Below, one piece after another: positions 9,031 to 18,359 of a stretch of 64,000 bases of DNA. The position numbers and the translations under genes were made by a program. This DNA comes from Snowella sp. GTDB lineage: Bacteria; Cyanobacteriota; Cyanobacteriia; Cyanobacteriales; Microcystaceae. Each line of letters starts with the position of its first letter. Within the stretch, counting starts at the first letter, position 1. Location: NCBI GenBank assembly GCA_003249095.1, contig QBMS01000010.1, positions 18,165 through 82,164 on the forward strand, given 5' to 3'. Below the pieces are notes generated by a model. It ran no database searches. It was not told the origin of the DNA and worked only from the letters and a program-made list of their open reading frames with translations.

Positions 9031-9537
9031 TTATTCAGCAACGGGATTTAAACCACGATTATCTAAAACAGCTTGTAATTGAGACTCTTCATCCTTCGTT
9101 AAAGAAGTCCGCAGAACTTTACCACCGAATTTGCCCACTTCTTCAAGCACCTTATCAGGGGTAACTTTACGAACCAGTACAAATAAAGCAGAAGACTTGG
9201 GTTGGAGAGTTTCTCCCAACTCACGGATAAAGTTATCGTCAACGCCAATATCGCTGAACGCCCCCGCTAAAGCACCACTAGCCGCACCGACAGCCGCACC
9301 TAGTAAAGGATTAAAAAAGAGGATTCCGATTAATAACCCCCAAAAACCACCACTGGCCGCGCCTGCACTGGTGAGGTTGACCGCTTGTTTTAACTTGATT
9401 TTACCGTGTTCATCTTTGACCACAACCGCCGCATCTTCGAGTTCAATCAAATGCTCAACCTGTAGTTTAGCCAAGGTCAGACGCACTTCTTCGGCTTTAA
9501 ACTCGTCGTCGTAGGCAATGACAATTAAATCGCTCAT
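9031..9537 (-). CDS. DUF1269 domain-containing protein
   Basis: The 168-residue protein matches the DUF1269 family. It begins with a beta-rich domain (DLIVIAYDDEFKAEEVR). A Gly/Ala-rich hydrophobic hairpin at about 57-92 follows, which probably inserts in or associates with a membrane. A second alpha/beta segment ends in EVGKFGGKVLRTSL. Members are small stress-associated or membrane-associated proteins of unknown chemistry. The gene is monocistronic and divergent from tilS, and a repeated hairpin lies beyond its 3' end. The family call is firm and the role is not known. Confidence 0.88.
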   Translation of the reverse strand: MSDLIVIAYDDEFKAEEVRLTLAKLQVEHLIELEDAAVVVKDEHGKIKLKQAVNLTSAGAASGGFWGLLIGILFFNPLLGAAVGAASGALAGAFSDIGVDDNFIRELGETLQPKSSALFVLVRKVTPDKVLEEVGKFGGKVLRTSLTKDEESQLQAVLDNRGLNPVAE

Positions 9538-9650
9538 AACTTAATTTTTTGATAAGGGTGATCGTTTTTGATCCTAACAGTTGTCGGTGTAGATTTTATG
9601 ATGTGGTAGTCTGAGTTACGTTCGTGATTACTCATCTTGACAAATTAATT

Positions 9651-10646
9651 ATGGTGTGGACGGATTTACATAGCAAACTTCACAAAACCCTCAAACAGCG
9701 ATCGCTCTTACCGAAAGGAGAACGAATCTTAATCGCAGTTTCGGGGGGACAGGATTCGGTTTGTTTATTAAAATTACTATTAGATTTGCAATCGAAATGG
9801 CATTGGCAATTGGCGATCGCCCATTGTGATCATGGTTGGTCAACGGATGCAGGAATTGCGGATCATGTGCAAGATTTAGCGAAAAAGTGGGAACTCTCTT
9901 TTTATGTTAAAATCGCCAATAACTTAAAAGAAACAGAAGCCGCCGCGAGGGAATGGCGTTATCAAAGTTTAAGGGAAATCGCAACGGAACAGGAGTTTTC
10001 TATCGTCGTAACGGGTCATACCCAAAGCGATCGCGCTGAAACTTTTTTATATAATTTAATGCGGGGATCGGGTAGTGATGGGCTTCAGGCAATGACTTGG
10101 CAACGGGAATTAGCTCCTAATATTCAGTTAGTTCGACCCTGTTTAAATCTTTCTCGCGCTGAAACGGGTTTGTTTTGTCAACAGCAACAAATTCCGATTT
10201 GGGAAGATGCGTTTAATGAAAAACTTCACTATGCCCGCAATCGCATTCGTCAACAATTATTACCCTATTTAAAAACAGAATTTAATCCCCAGGTAGAAAC
10301 TGCGATCGCGCAAACGGCTGAACTATTACAAGCAGAAGTCCAATATTTAGAAAATATTACGGAAACATTATTTAAACAAATTGCGAATAGTGAATTAAAT
10401 CAATTAGATCGTAATCAACTAAAAAATCTTCCTCTAGCGTTACAACGACGAATTGTTCGACACTTTTTAAGGCATAATTTAGAGACTTCTCCTAATTATG
10501 AACAAATCGAAGAAATTCTTCAGCTAATCCCAGCCCCTAATCGGAGTCGGACTAGTACTTTTTCCAATAAGGTAGCCGTAGAAGTCAAAGATCATTGGTT
10601 AATCATCATTAAATTATCTGATGCTAAATTTACTCATAAATCATAA
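9651..10646 (+). CDS. tilS: tRNA(Ile)-lysidine synthase
   Basis: TilS attaches lysine to C34 of the tRNA-Ile(CAU) anticodon so that it reads AUA codons. The PP-loop SGGQDS lies near residue 31. It is followed by the AHCDHGWS segment, VTGHTQSDRAET and the family's arginine-rich ARNRIRQQLLPYL stretch. I place the start at ATG 9651 (MVWTDLHSK...), giving 331 residues, because homologues begin close to this point. GTG 9624 would add nine residues without support. A GGTTTT stem-loop follows the stop. Confidence 0.93.
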   Translation: MVWTDLHSKLHKTLKQRSLLPKGERILIAVSGGQDSVCLLKLLLDLQSKWHWQLAIAHCDHGWSTDAGIADHVQDLAKKWELSFYVKIANNLKETEAAAREWRYQSLREIATEQEFSIVVTGHTQSDRAETFLYNLMRGSGSDGLQAMTWQRELAPNIQLVRPCLNLSRAETGLFCQQQQIPIWEDAFNEKLHYARNRIRQQLLPYLKTEFNPQVETAIAQTAELLQAEVQYLENITETLFKQIANSELNQLDRNQLKNLPLALQRRIVRHFLRHNLETSPNYEQIEEILQLIPAPNRSRTSTFSNKVAVEVKDHWLIIIKLSDAKFTHKS

Positions 10647-10663
10647 AAACCTTGTCGGGTTTT
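10646..10663 (+). terminator. Weak stem-loop after tilS
   Basis: AAAACC and GGTTTT pair around a six-base loop directly at the tilS stop. The stem is short and the T run is part of the stem, so terminator function is only possible. Confidence 0.35.
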
Positions 10664-10727
10664 AGTTAGCCAATCCAGAAAATACAAGACTTTCTGACAA
10701 TCACTATAATTAATTCAAAAAATATTT

Positions 10728-11894
10728 ATGTTTAAAAATCTGATCGAAACCTATAAAACAAACAAAAATTTATCAGAAGAAAATCCAGAAATTTTTAATA
10801 TTTTAATTGGATTTATTGTTGTTATTGGTGTCATTATTTATCTTTACTACTTTAAATTTTCAGGTAATATCACAGGCTTTTTTAGGATTGGTTCAGTTTT
10901 ACCCCTTTCTCCTTTTTTGAATCCCGATCAAACCTTTATTTTTCAAGATGAATTAGGCTACGATGGACAACAATTTTTAAGTTTAGCCCTGGATCCCTTT
11001 TTGCAAGATCTCGATACCCTCGCAAGCCTCGATCATCCCGCCTATCGTTATCGCCGCATTCTCTATCCCTTACTGAGTTATTTTTTAGGATTCGGCAATA
11101 CTCAGATTATCCCCTACGTCATGGTTGCGATTAATGCGATCGCGATTGTATTAATGATTTGGGTAACAGGTTTATATTTTAAATCCTACTCAGTCAAGGT
11201 TAATCAAGCGTTATTTGTCTTGACAATTCCTGGGGTTTGGATTGTGCTATCTCTTTCAACATCGGATTTACTCGCGGGTTTATTTTTGGTGTCTGCTTTC
11301 TATTTCTACCAAAATAATAAACCGATATATATGAGTTTAATGGTGTCTCTAGGTTGCCTAACGAGGGAAACCCTAATGCTTCTTTGGATGGCCTTGATAG
11401 TTTCTGCTATGTGGCAAAAAAAATATCTTTATTTTAAATATTTAGGAATGGCAATTATTCCTCCCCTAGCTTGGAATATTTATGTGATTGTATTAGGGTT
11501 AAATGGTGCGCCAGGAACTGGAAATTTCGGGCCGCTATTTTTCGGAATTATTCAAAAATTTCTAGCACTATTTACCGAAAAATTTAGTCCTAAAACCATT
11601 TTTGAAACCTATTCATTTATGCTATTAATTCTAGCTTTTGCTTTGATTTTTTGGCTGTCCTATCCCCTCCGCTCCCCGAATCGTTTAGTTCTGGTCTGTA
11701 GCCTAATCTATTTAGGACTGTTCAGCGTGAGTAGCCTACTGATTCTCAAGTATTATCTCGACTATTCGCGGGTTTTTCTAGATGTTTATTTTTTAGCTTT
11801 ACTAAGTATTAATTTTCGTTCATTTCCCAGGAAAACTCTTTTCTTTTCAGCCTCAAGTTTAGCCAGTATTGCTTTTTTAGTGTTGCATTCCTAG
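10728..11894 (+). CDS. Polytopic membrane protein, GT-C glycosyltransferase-like
   Basis: The 388-residue protein has about nine to ten hydrophobic helices. A large first loop carries the pattern GYDGQQFLSLALDP, then LDHPAYRYRRILYPLL. That pattern recurs in bacterial membrane proteins thought to be lipid-linked-sugar glycosyltransferases of the GT-C fold: an acidic residue in the first extracytoplasmic loop next to an Arg-rich helix start. No family name can be given with certainty. The gene stands alone, with 81 bases upstream and 238 downstream free of genes. Glycosyltransferase function is inference. Confidence 0.75.
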   Translation: MFKNLIETYKTNKNLSEENPEIFNILIGFIVVIGVIIYLYYFKFSGNITGFFRIGSVLPLSPFLNPDQTFIFQDELGYDGQQFLSLALDPFLQDLDTLASLDHPAYRYRRILYPLLSYFLGFGNTQIIPYVMVAINAIAIVLMIWVTGLYFKSYSVKVNQALFVLTIPGVWIVLSLSTSDLLAGLFLVSAFYFYQNNKPIYMSLMVSLGCLTRETLMLLWMALIVSAMWQKKYLYFKYLGMAIIPPLAWNIYVIVLGLNGAPGTGNFGPLFFGIIQKFLALFTEKFSPKTIFETYSFMLLILAFALIFWLSYPLRSPNRLVLVCSLIYLGLFSVSSLLILKYYLDYSRVFLDVYFLALLSINFRSFPRKTLFFSASSLASIAFLVLHS

Positions 11895-12132
11895 AAAATC
11901 TCGCCTAAGATAAGGTTTTTCCAAAGCGATCGCCTAATCGAAGTCGTTTCTTCCCCTAGATATAACCTAAACTCACGACAAAAAGATTCATTTTATTGAA
12001 AAGCGAGAAATTGATCCCTAGACAGTTATTTCAAGCCTTCCCGAAAAATCTACGATAAGCTAGAGGAATGAATTTTCCAACTACTCGGAAAAATCGCCAT
12101 AGATAGTTAGTAGCGACGGTGGTACTGACTCC

Positions 12133-13437
12133 ATGCTGCGAATCATTACGGATCAAGCTGAGGCACTCACGGAATTAGGACGGATTAACCATCGGTCAAC
12201 AGATCGAGATTTTCGTCTTCAGGAAACTGCGGTGCGCGATATTTTAGAACGTGTTCGTGTCCAGGGTGATACGGCTCTCTTGCCATCGGCAGATTCTCCC
12301 CTTAAAACGCCGAGTTTGCGGGTAAGCGGCTCAGAACTGGATGTCGCCTATCAACAAATTCCCAAGGATTTATTAAGTGCGATTCAAGTGGCCTGTCGTC
12401 AATTGGATGCTTTTCACCGCCAACAGTTGCCCAAATCCTGGGTAAAATTTGCCGAAGATGAGGTCGTCCAAGGAAAACGCTATCTTCCTGTGCAACGGGC
12501 GGGGCTTTATGTGTCGGGCAGTAGGGGATCTCGTCTGAGTAATTTATTAATGCAAGCGATTCCTGCGAAGGTGGCCCAGGTTCCCCAAATCGTGATGGTA
12601 ACGCCTGGCAATGGGGATTATAAAATTGCTCCCGATCTGTTGGTGGCGGCCCAGGAGGTGGGGATCGAAGAAATTTATCGTTTGGACAGTGTGAAGGCGA
12701 TCGCGGCTTTGGCCTACGGAACTCGCAGTATCCCAAAAGTGGAAGTGATTACGGGAACGGGCGATCTGGAGGTGGCGATCGCGAAAAATTTAGTCAACGG
12801 GTTAGTGCGGATCGATAATCCCATTGAAAGAACCGATTTAGTCATCATTGCTGATAGTAGTGCCAATCCTCTACAAATTGCGGTGGATCTCTTGTCCCAA
12901 GCCGAACAAGACCCCACTTCAGCCCTCATTCTTTTTACCTCCGATCGCCAGATTGCCGCGACGGTTCAAGCGATTATTCAGGATTATTTTCAAGAAAATC
13001 CCCAAAATATCTTGATGCAAAAGGCGATCGCCCACTATGGGTTGATTGTGGTGCTAGATTCCTTGGATCTGGTGGTGGAGATGGTCAATCAATTTTCCCC
13101 CTATTACCTGCTGTTGGCAGTGGTTGAACCCTGGGACTTAGCCGAAAAAATCCACCATGCCCGCACCATTTTTCTCGGTCAAAGTAGTCCGAAAGCGATC
13201 GGGGATTATATGGGCGGAAATTCCCTGTTAATTTCGACGGAAGGAACCCTACGTTCAGCCTCCACCGTTGGCGTGGAAACCTTTTTAAAACAATCTAATT
13301 TGATTCAATATTCACCGATCGCCCTGAAAAAGCTCTCCCAAACCTTGCAAATTTTAGTCAAAGCAGAGGGTTTAGCCGCTCCAATGGAAACAATTCGATT
13401 ACGCAATCCCAATCAAAAACCGACCGATCCCAGTTAG
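12133..13437 (+). CDS. Histidinol dehydrogenase-like protein lacking catalytic residues
   Basis: The 434-residue frame aligns end to end with HisD (AIPAKVAQVPQIVMVTP, KAIAALAYGTRSIPKV, VDLLSQAE, IFLGQSSPKAIGDYM). Known E. coli residues are changed as follows. Zinc ligands Gln259 and Asp360 are kept as Gln256 and Asp358. His262 becomes Gln259 and His419 becomes Pro417. The Glu326-His327 catalytic pair becomes Tyr324-Tyr325. The GPNH motif becomes GGNS, and the GPGN region reads TGTGD. With an intact frame and preserved scaffold this is unlikely to be a pseudogene. It probably does not oxidise histidinol, so hisD is not assigned. Many tools will nevertheless name it HisD. Confidence 0.88.
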   Translation: MLRIITDQAEALTELGRINHRSTDRDFRLQETAVRDILERVRVQGDTALLPSADSPLKTPSLRVSGSELDVAYQQIPKDLLSAIQVACRQLDAFHRQQLPKSWVKFAEDEVVQGKRYLPVQRAGLYVSGSRGSRLSNLLMQAIPAKVAQVPQIVMVTPGNGDYKIAPDLLVAAQEVGIEEIYRLDSVKAIAALAYGTRSIPKVEVITGTGDLEVAIAKNLVNGLVRIDNPIERTDLVIIADSSANPLQIAVDLLSQAEQDPTSALILFTSDRQIAATVQAIIQDYFQENPQNILMQKAIAHYGLIVVLDSLDLVVEMVNQFSPYYLLLAVVEPWDLAEKIHHARTIFLGQSSPKAIGDYMGGNSLLISTEGTLRSASTVGVETFLKQSNLIQYSPIALKKLSQTLQILVKAEGLAAPMETIRLRNPNQKPTDPS

Positions 13438-13473
13438 GGTTAAGATTAACAGACACCTCCAAGAATGGAGTAA

Positions 13474-13498
13474 GGGCAATTCATGAATTGCCCCTACC
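13474..13498 (-). repeat. GTAGGGGC-type palindromic repeat
   Basis: GGGCAATTC and GAATTGCCC flank an AT centre and are followed by the CTACC edge, so the unit reads GTAGGGGC.. on the minus strand. It belongs to the family also seen at 14361, 21886 and 21928. It lies between the HisD-like and DUF92 genes. Confidence 0.7.
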
Positions 13499-13560
13499 GA
13501 GGGTTACAATCGATGCACTCTTGATTTCTGGAGATATCTAACTATTTCAGGAATTATCCA

Positions 13561-14316
13561 ATGAACTGGGAAATCCCGACCTTGATTGCCAATCACTGGA
13601 GCTTGGCCGTTGGCTTAAATACGTTATTACTCGCGATCGCCTTTATTGTCCCTAAAAAATTATTAACAATAAAGGGTTATCTCCATGCCTGGGTCTTAGG
13701 CGTTATCGTGTGGGGAAGCTTGGGTTGGCGGGGTTACGCAGTGGTCATGTTTTATTTTCTCTTTGGCTCAGGCGTAACTCGTATTGGCATGAAACAAAAA
13801 GAAGCCGAAGGCATTGCCGAAAAGCGATCGGGACAACGCGGCCCCGAAAATGTTTGGGGATCGGCTCTCACAGCAACGATTTGTGCCTTATTAACTCTTT
13901 TTGTTGATTCTGCTTGGCAGAGCTTATTATTACTGGGTTATGTCGCCAGTTTTAGTACCAAATTATCCGATACCACCGCCAGCGAAGTCGGAAAAGCCTA
14001 CGGAAAAAGCACTTTTTTAATTACTACCCTTAAGCCTGTGCCACGGGGAACCGAAGGCGCGATTAGCTTGGAAGGAACCTTGGCAGGCATTGTCGGCTCT
14101 CTATTGATTGCAGTTTTGGCTTGGGGCTTGGGGATGATTGATGTATCGGGAATTGGTCTTTGCGCGATCGCGGCTTTTATTGCTACAAATATCGAAAGTC
14201 TCATCGGTGCGACCTTGCAAAATCAATGGGACTGGTTAACCAATGAAGTGGTAAATGGCATTAATACTTTTATCGGGGCCGCGATCGCCATTTTTCTCGG
14301 TATTCTGATAAAATAA
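13561..14316 (+). CDS. DUF92 family membrane protein, VTE6-like prenyl-phosphate kinase
   Basis: The 251-residue polytopic protein matches the TIGR00297/DUF92 family. It has five to six hydrophobic helices, the basic loop SGQRGPENVWGSA near 92-104, TKLSDTTASEVGKAYGK and the TTLKPVPRGTEGAISLEGT block. The plant member VTE6 is a phytyl-phosphate kinase of the tocopherol/phylloquinone salvage pathway, and cyanobacterial homologues are considered equivalents. It would act in the thylakoid or inner membrane using a nucleotide donor. Family membership is firm. The substrate is inferred from the plant homologue. Confidence 0.88.
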   Translation: MNWEIPTLIANHWSLAVGLNTLLLAIAFIVPKKLLTIKGYLHAWVLGVIVWGSLGWRGYAVVMFYFLFGSGVTRIGMKQKEAEGIAEKRSGQRGPENVWGSALTATICALLTLFVDSAWQSLLLLGYVASFSTKLSDTTASEVGKAYGKSTFLITTLKPVPRGTEGAISLEGTLAGIVGSLLIAVLAWGLGMIDVSGIGLCAIAAFIATNIESLIGATLQNQWDWLTNEVVNGINTFIGAAIAIFLGILIK

Positions 14317-14360
14317 GAGACTATTTAACTTATTTACCCCCTAAAAATAGCCATAAAACC

Positions 14361-14383
14361 GTAGGGGCGTAAGGCTTACGCCC
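14361..14383 (+). repeat. GTAGGGGC-type palindromic repeat
   Basis: GGGCGTAA pairs perfectly with TTACGCCC around a GGC loop, preceded by GTAG. The same frame of sequence with a GCAA/TTGC stem occurs at 21928. The unit lies in the gap between the DUF92 gene and hpnA. Confidence 0.75.
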
Positions 14384-14402
14384 TCAAGCTCAGACTAGAA
14401 CT

Positions 14403-15404
14403 ATGAATCAAAAAATGTTCGTCACAGGGGGAACAGGATTCGTCGGTGCAAATTTAATCCGCCTACTGTTGCAAGAAGGTTATCAAGTCAAAGCCCTCGT
14501 TCGTCCTGGAAATCCCCTGAATAATTTAAAGGATTTAGATATCGAAACGGTTCAAGGAAACCTGAATGATCCCGATTTAAGCAAAAAAATGCGGGATTGT
14601 CAGGGATTATTCCACGTTGCGGCCCATTATTCTCTCTGGCAAAAAGACCGAGATCAACTTTATCAAAGTAATGTTTTAGGCACTCGACAAATCCTGTTAT
14701 CCGCAAAAAAAGCTGGGATCGAACGCTGTATTTATACCAGTTCCGTCGCCGCGATCGGTTTAGATAAAACAGGAAAGCCCGTTGATGAAAGCTTTCAAAG
14801 TCCCGTTGAAGATCTGATTGGAGAATACAAAAAATCGAAATATTGGGCAGAACAGGAAGCCATCAAAGCGGCCAAATCGGGTCAGGAGGTGGTGATCGTC
14901 AATCCCAGCACGCCCATTGGCCCCTGGGATATTAAGCCAACTCCGACGGGAGATATTATTCTACGGTTTTTGCGGCGACAAATGCCTGCCTATGTGGAAA
15001 CGGGTTTAAATTTAATCGATGTGCGCGATGTGGCCAAAGGTCATCTCCTGGCTTGGGAAAAGGGGAAAAGTGGCGATCGCTATATTCTGGGCCACCAAAA
15101 TCTGAGTCTCAAGGAAATTTTAGAAATGCTATCCCAAATCACAGGATTACCCGCCCCGAAAAATACTGTTCCCCTCTGGTTGCCCCTAGCCGTTGCCTGG
15201 TGTGATGAAAAACTCTTGGCTCCCTTGGGAAAAACGCCCTCTGTTCCCTTGGATGGTGTGCGGATGTCAGCCCATCCCATGTACTACGATGCCAGCAAAG
15301 CCGTCCGAGAACTGGGATTACCCCAATCCTCTATTCAACAAGCTCTCCAAGATGCGGTAGATTGGTTTATTCAAAATCACTACGTCAAAAATATGGACTT
15401 ATAG
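14403..15404 (+). CDS. hpnA: Hopanoid-associated sugar epimerase (HpnA-type SDR)
   Basis: This is an extended short-chain dehydrogenase of 333 residues. The NAD(P)-binding GGTGFVG is at 9-15, the Ser of the YTSS segment is near 113, and the catalytic Tyr142-xxx-Lys146 is in GEYKKSKYWAEQ. The NPSTPIGPWDIKPTPTG block is diagnostic of the HpnA group, which accompanies hopanoid biosynthesis in many bacteria. No other hopanoid gene lies nearby, so a hopanoid role rests on family resemblance only. A perfect CAAGGGG palindrome separates it from the convergent DUF1830 gene. Confidence 0.88.
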   Translation: MNQKMFVTGGTGFVGANLIRLLLQEGYQVKALVRPGNPLNNLKDLDIETVQGNLNDPDLSKKMRDCQGLFHVAAHYSLWQKDRDQLYQSNVLGTRQILLSAKKAGIERCIYTSSVAAIGLDKTGKPVDESFQSPVEDLIGEYKKSKYWAEQEAIKAAKSGQEVVIVNPSTPIGPWDIKPTPTGDIILRFLRRQMPAYVETGLNLIDVRDVAKGHLLAWEKGKSGDRYILGHQNLSLKEILEMLSQITGLPAPKNTVPLWLPLAVAWCDEKLLAPLGKTPSVPLDGVRMSAHPMYYDASKAVRELGLPQSSIQQALQDAVDWFIQNHYVKNMDL

Positions 15405-15436
15405 TTTATCGTAATGAATATTTTACTTGCGGTAAA

Positions 15437-15456
15437 CAAGGGGTTTAAACCCCTTG
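15437..15456. repeat. Perfect 20-base palindrome, CAAGGGG core
   Basis: CAAGGGGTTT and AAACCCCTTG form a perfect palindrome between the convergent hpnA and DUF1830 genes. The copy at 47577-47596 differs only by a paired exchange in the centre (CTTAAG in place of TTTAAA). It could act as a bidirectional terminator stem, but a T run is lacking. Confidence 0.7.
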
Positions 15457-15483
15457 CCTCTTGACCAATTTTGATCAATTTTT

Positions 15484-15891
15484 TCAGGCGAGCATCGGTG
15501 TGATTAATGGAGTCAAAAAAGTTTCACTTAACGCTGTCTGCAATGCCTTAACTTTTTTCTCTGTTACATGATGTTCTACTGGCTCTAAAATCGCGATCGC
15601 CTCTTGATCCTCATCTTCCAAATCATCATCCATTTCGTCAGCAATGCAAAGACGCTCACAGGGAATGGTATCCGAGAGAATAGAACTGGCCATCATTCCC
15701 GTATGAATTTCTAGCTGCGCCTGGGGAAGGGCTTCAAAAACAAGACGCTGCCCTGGAAAAACGACTCGTTCAAAATACCAATTAGGAATATTCGTAATCC
15801 GAGCGATTTGAATGTGACTACTGGCATTGACGTAACAGCAAAGCAGAAAATTTGTCTGCCCGCTAGGAAGGGGATCAAGGATCTGAGCCAT
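15484..15891 (-). CDS. DUF1830 domain-containing protein
   Basis: The 135-residue cyanobacterial protein carries the DUF1830 core: the LLCCYVNASSHIQIARI stretch, then NWYFERVVFPGQRLVFEA and CERLCI. The Cys pair at 18-19 and the C-terminal CERLC are the most conserved visible features. An acidic segment (DEMDDDLEDEDQE) precedes a helical tail. No function is known. It is monocistronic, and the 403 bases between it and the radical SAM gene hold one HIP1 site and no gene that I can see. Confidence 0.85.
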   Translation of the reverse strand: MAQILDPLPSGQTNFLLCCYVNASSHIQIARITNIPNWYFERVVFPGQRLVFEALPQAQLEIHTGMMASSILSDTIPCERLCIADEMDDDLEDEDQEAIAILEPVEHHVTEKKVKALQTALSETFLTPLITPMLA

Positions 15892-16294
15892 AATAATTCA
15901 GGGAATCTTAAAAATAGTTTGTGATTACCCCCATAAGCTAACATTGCTTGATCCCCGTTAGCTGTAAAGATAATTACAATCGATATCTTTTCAACCCCTA
16001 CGTGTCGCCACTCTAGCCACTTAATTGTTTCAAAAACTACAAAAAAAGTTTTTCCGAAGGTCAATGCCGATCGCCGTGCTTGTCTTGAAATAGGGACTGC
16101 CCTTGCTCCCTGGAGATCACAACCCCGTCGGCAAGGTTTTACTTCCACAGAGAACATTAAGTTATATTACAATTATGAAGGGTGCTAAATGTCAAAGGCA
16201 ACATTTGAACGAGTAAGACCCCAAGCTCCGCGATCGCCGTTTTTTCCAGATTTTCAAGACTCACCACCGATAAACTCTCTTTCTCTTATTCACC

Positions 16295-17863
16295 ATGACT
16301 CAGCGCATTCTCTACGTCCGTCTTCCCTGCAACCCCATTTTTCCCATTGGCGTTGTCTACTTAGCTGATCATGTCCATAAACTTTTACCCGATATTGAAC
16401 AAAAAATCTTTGATTTAGGCACAGTTCCGCCCCTAGACTTTAAAAAAGCCTTGGATCAATGTATTGATAACTTTAAACCCACTTTACTAGTTTTCTCCTG
16501 GCGAGATATCCAAATCTATGCCCCCGTTGGCGGTCGTGGCGGTAATCCCCTCCAAAATGCCTTTGAATTTTATTATGCAAAAAATCCCTTGATTAAACTG
16601 CGAGGCGCATTAGGGGGATTGAAGGTGACAACCTCCTATTACACTGAATTATGGCAAAATATTGGCTTAATCAAGCGGGGACTCAAGCGGGCTAGACAAT
16701 ATAATCCTGATGCTCGCGTTGTCATCGGTGGTGGCGCGGTCAGTGTTTTTTATGAACAATTGAAAACTCAACTGCCCCAGGGAACCATTGTTTCAGTGGG
16801 AGAGGGTGAAACCCTACTGGAAAAATTATTGCAGGGGAAAGAATTTCGAGATGAACGGTGTTATGTGGTCGGAGAAAGTGATCCCCGCGATCGCCTGATC
16901 CATGAAGCCCCCACCCCGTTGGAGAAATCTGCCTGTAATTACGACTATATCAACAAGATTTGGTCAGAGTTTGACTATTATCTACAGGAAAATGATTTTT
17001 ATATTGGGGTACAAACCAAGCGCGGCTGTCCCCACAACTGTTGTTACTGCATTTATACCGTTGTAGAAGGCAAACAAGTTCGTATCAATCCCGCCGATGA
17101 AGTAGTCGCCGAAATTCGTCAACTCTATGACCGAGGTATTCGTAATTTTTGGTTTACCGATGCTCAATTTATCCCTGCTAAAAAATTCATTGATGATGCC
17201 ATTGAATTATTAGAAAAAATTGTTGAATCTGGCATGACCGATATTCACTGGGCGGCCTATATTCGGGCCGATAATTTGACCCCAAAACTGTGTGATTTGA
17301 TGGTCAAAACGGGGATGAATTATTTTGAAATTGGCATTACCAGTGGTTCCCAGGAATTAATTCGGAAGATGCGGATGGGCTACAATTTACGCAACGTTTT
17401 ACAAAATTGTCGAGACCTCAAAGCGGCAGGTTTTAATGATGTGGTTTCGGTCAATTATTCCTTTAATGTTATTGATGAAACATTGGAAACCATTCGCCAA
17501 ACGATCGCCTACCATCGAGAATTGGAAGCAATTTTTGGAGTCGAGAAGGTCGAACCCGCTATTTTCTTTATTGGTCTGCAACCCCATACCCTATTAGAAG
17601 AATATGCTTTTAAACAGAAAATTTTAAAGCCTGGCTATGATCCCATGAGCATCATGCCCTGGACGGCGAAAAAACTACTCTGGAATCCCGAACCCTTTGG
17701 CTCTTTCTTTGGCGAAGTTTGTTTACAAGCTTGGAATCAAAACCCTAATGATTTTGGGCGAGAAGTGATGAAAATTTTAGAAGAAAGGCTGGGCCGCGCC
17801 GATCTCGAAGAAGCCTTAACCGCTCCTGTCGGCGATCGCGTGATTGATCTCGTGGCTGTTTAA
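16295..17863 (+). CDS. B12-binding domain radical SAM protein
   Basis: The 522-residue protein has an N-terminal cobalamin-binding-like Rossmann domain (about 1-200, with VIGGGAVSVFYEQL and VSVGEGETLLEKLL). A radical SAM core follows, whose CxxxCxxC cluster is Cys245, Cys249 and Cys252; Cys250 is an additional cysteine. The sequence CIYTVVEGKQVRINP follows, then a TIM-barrel half with EIGITSGSQELIRKMRMGY. This is the architecture of the BchE-like/B12-radical SAM superfamily. The N-terminal domain lacks the classic DxHxxG, so B12 may bind base-off without a His ligand, or not at all. The close family is widespread in cyanobacteria; the substrate is unknown to me. Confidence 0.85.
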   Translation: MTQRILYVRLPCNPIFPIGVVYLADHVHKLLPDIEQKIFDLGTVPPLDFKKALDQCIDNFKPTLLVFSWRDIQIYAPVGGRGGNPLQNAFEFYYAKNPLIKLRGALGGLKVTTSYYTELWQNIGLIKRGLKRARQYNPDARVVIGGGAVSVFYEQLKTQLPQGTIVSVGEGETLLEKLLQGKEFRDERCYVVGESDPRDRLIHEAPTPLEKSACNYDYINKIWSEFDYYLQENDFYIGVQTKRGCPHNCCYCIYTVVEGKQVRINPADEVVAEIRQLYDRGIRNFWFTDAQFIPAKKFIDDAIELLEKIVESGMTDIHWAAYIRADNLTPKLCDLMVKTGMNYFEIGITSGSQELIRKMRMGYNLRNVLQNCRDLKAAGFNDVVSVNYSFNVIDETLETIRQTIAYHRELEAIFGVEKVEPAIFFIGLQPHTLLEEYAFKQKILKPGYDPMSIMPWTAKKLLWNPEPFGSFFGEVCLQAWNQNPNDFGREVMKILEERLGRADLEEALTAPVGDRVIDLVAV

Positions 17864-17882
17864 TCACATGGGAAAATGAACG

Positions 17883-18359
17883 ATGAAATGGGAAGAAGTT
17901 TGCAACAATCAACAATTACAAAATTTACCCTTCAAAATTGAACTCAATAAATGGGGACAAATTGTAATGAGTCCAGTAAAGGTTAAACATTCTTTTTATC
18001 AGGGAAGAATTCAACGTTTATTGGAATCTTTATTGCAAACAGGAGAAGTTATGCCCGAATGCGCGATTAATACATCGGACGGCGTTAAAGTTGCTGATGT
18101 TGTTTGGTGTTCGGATCAAAGATTTGATCAAATTCAAGATGAAGTATCGGCTTCTATTGCACCAGAAATTTGTATAGAAGTTAAATCTATTGGTAATACT
18201 TTAGAGGAAATGGAATTCAAGAAAAAATTATATTTTGAAGCCCAAGCAATGGAAGTCTGGATCTGTAATGAGCAAGGTGACATAACATTCTATGACGAGC
18301 AAAATGAATTAACACAATCTTTGCTAGTTCCACATTTTCCTCAGCAAATTAAACGTTAA
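17883..18359 (+). CDS. Uma2 family (DUF820) PD-(D/E)XK protein
   Basis: The 158-residue protein has the Uma2 restriction-endonuclease-like fold. It shows an N-terminal GQIVMSPVKVKHSFYQGRIQ segment, the VADVVWCSD strand with the catalytic-type Asp, then APEICIEVKS providing the Glu-x-Lys pair. KKKLYFEAQAMEVWIC follows. Uma2 genes are massively amplified in cyanobacteria and their role is unsettled. It begins 19 bases after the radical SAM stop, so it may be cotranscribed, but a functional tie is not implied. The 265 bases after it hold no convincing gene. Confidence 0.88.
   Translation: MKWEEVCNNQQLQNLPFKIELNKWGQIVMSPVKVKHSFYQGRIQRLLESLLQTGEVMPECAINTSDGVKVADVVWCSDQRFDQIQDEVSASIAPEICIEVKSIGNTLEEMEFKKKLYFEAQAMEVWICNEQGDITFYDEQNELTQSLLVPHFPQQIKR

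Noticed and set aside
15711..16157. 148-codon minus-strand ORF overlapping DUF1830
   Set aside because: It is out of frame with the recognisable DUF1830 gene and has no family-like sequence.
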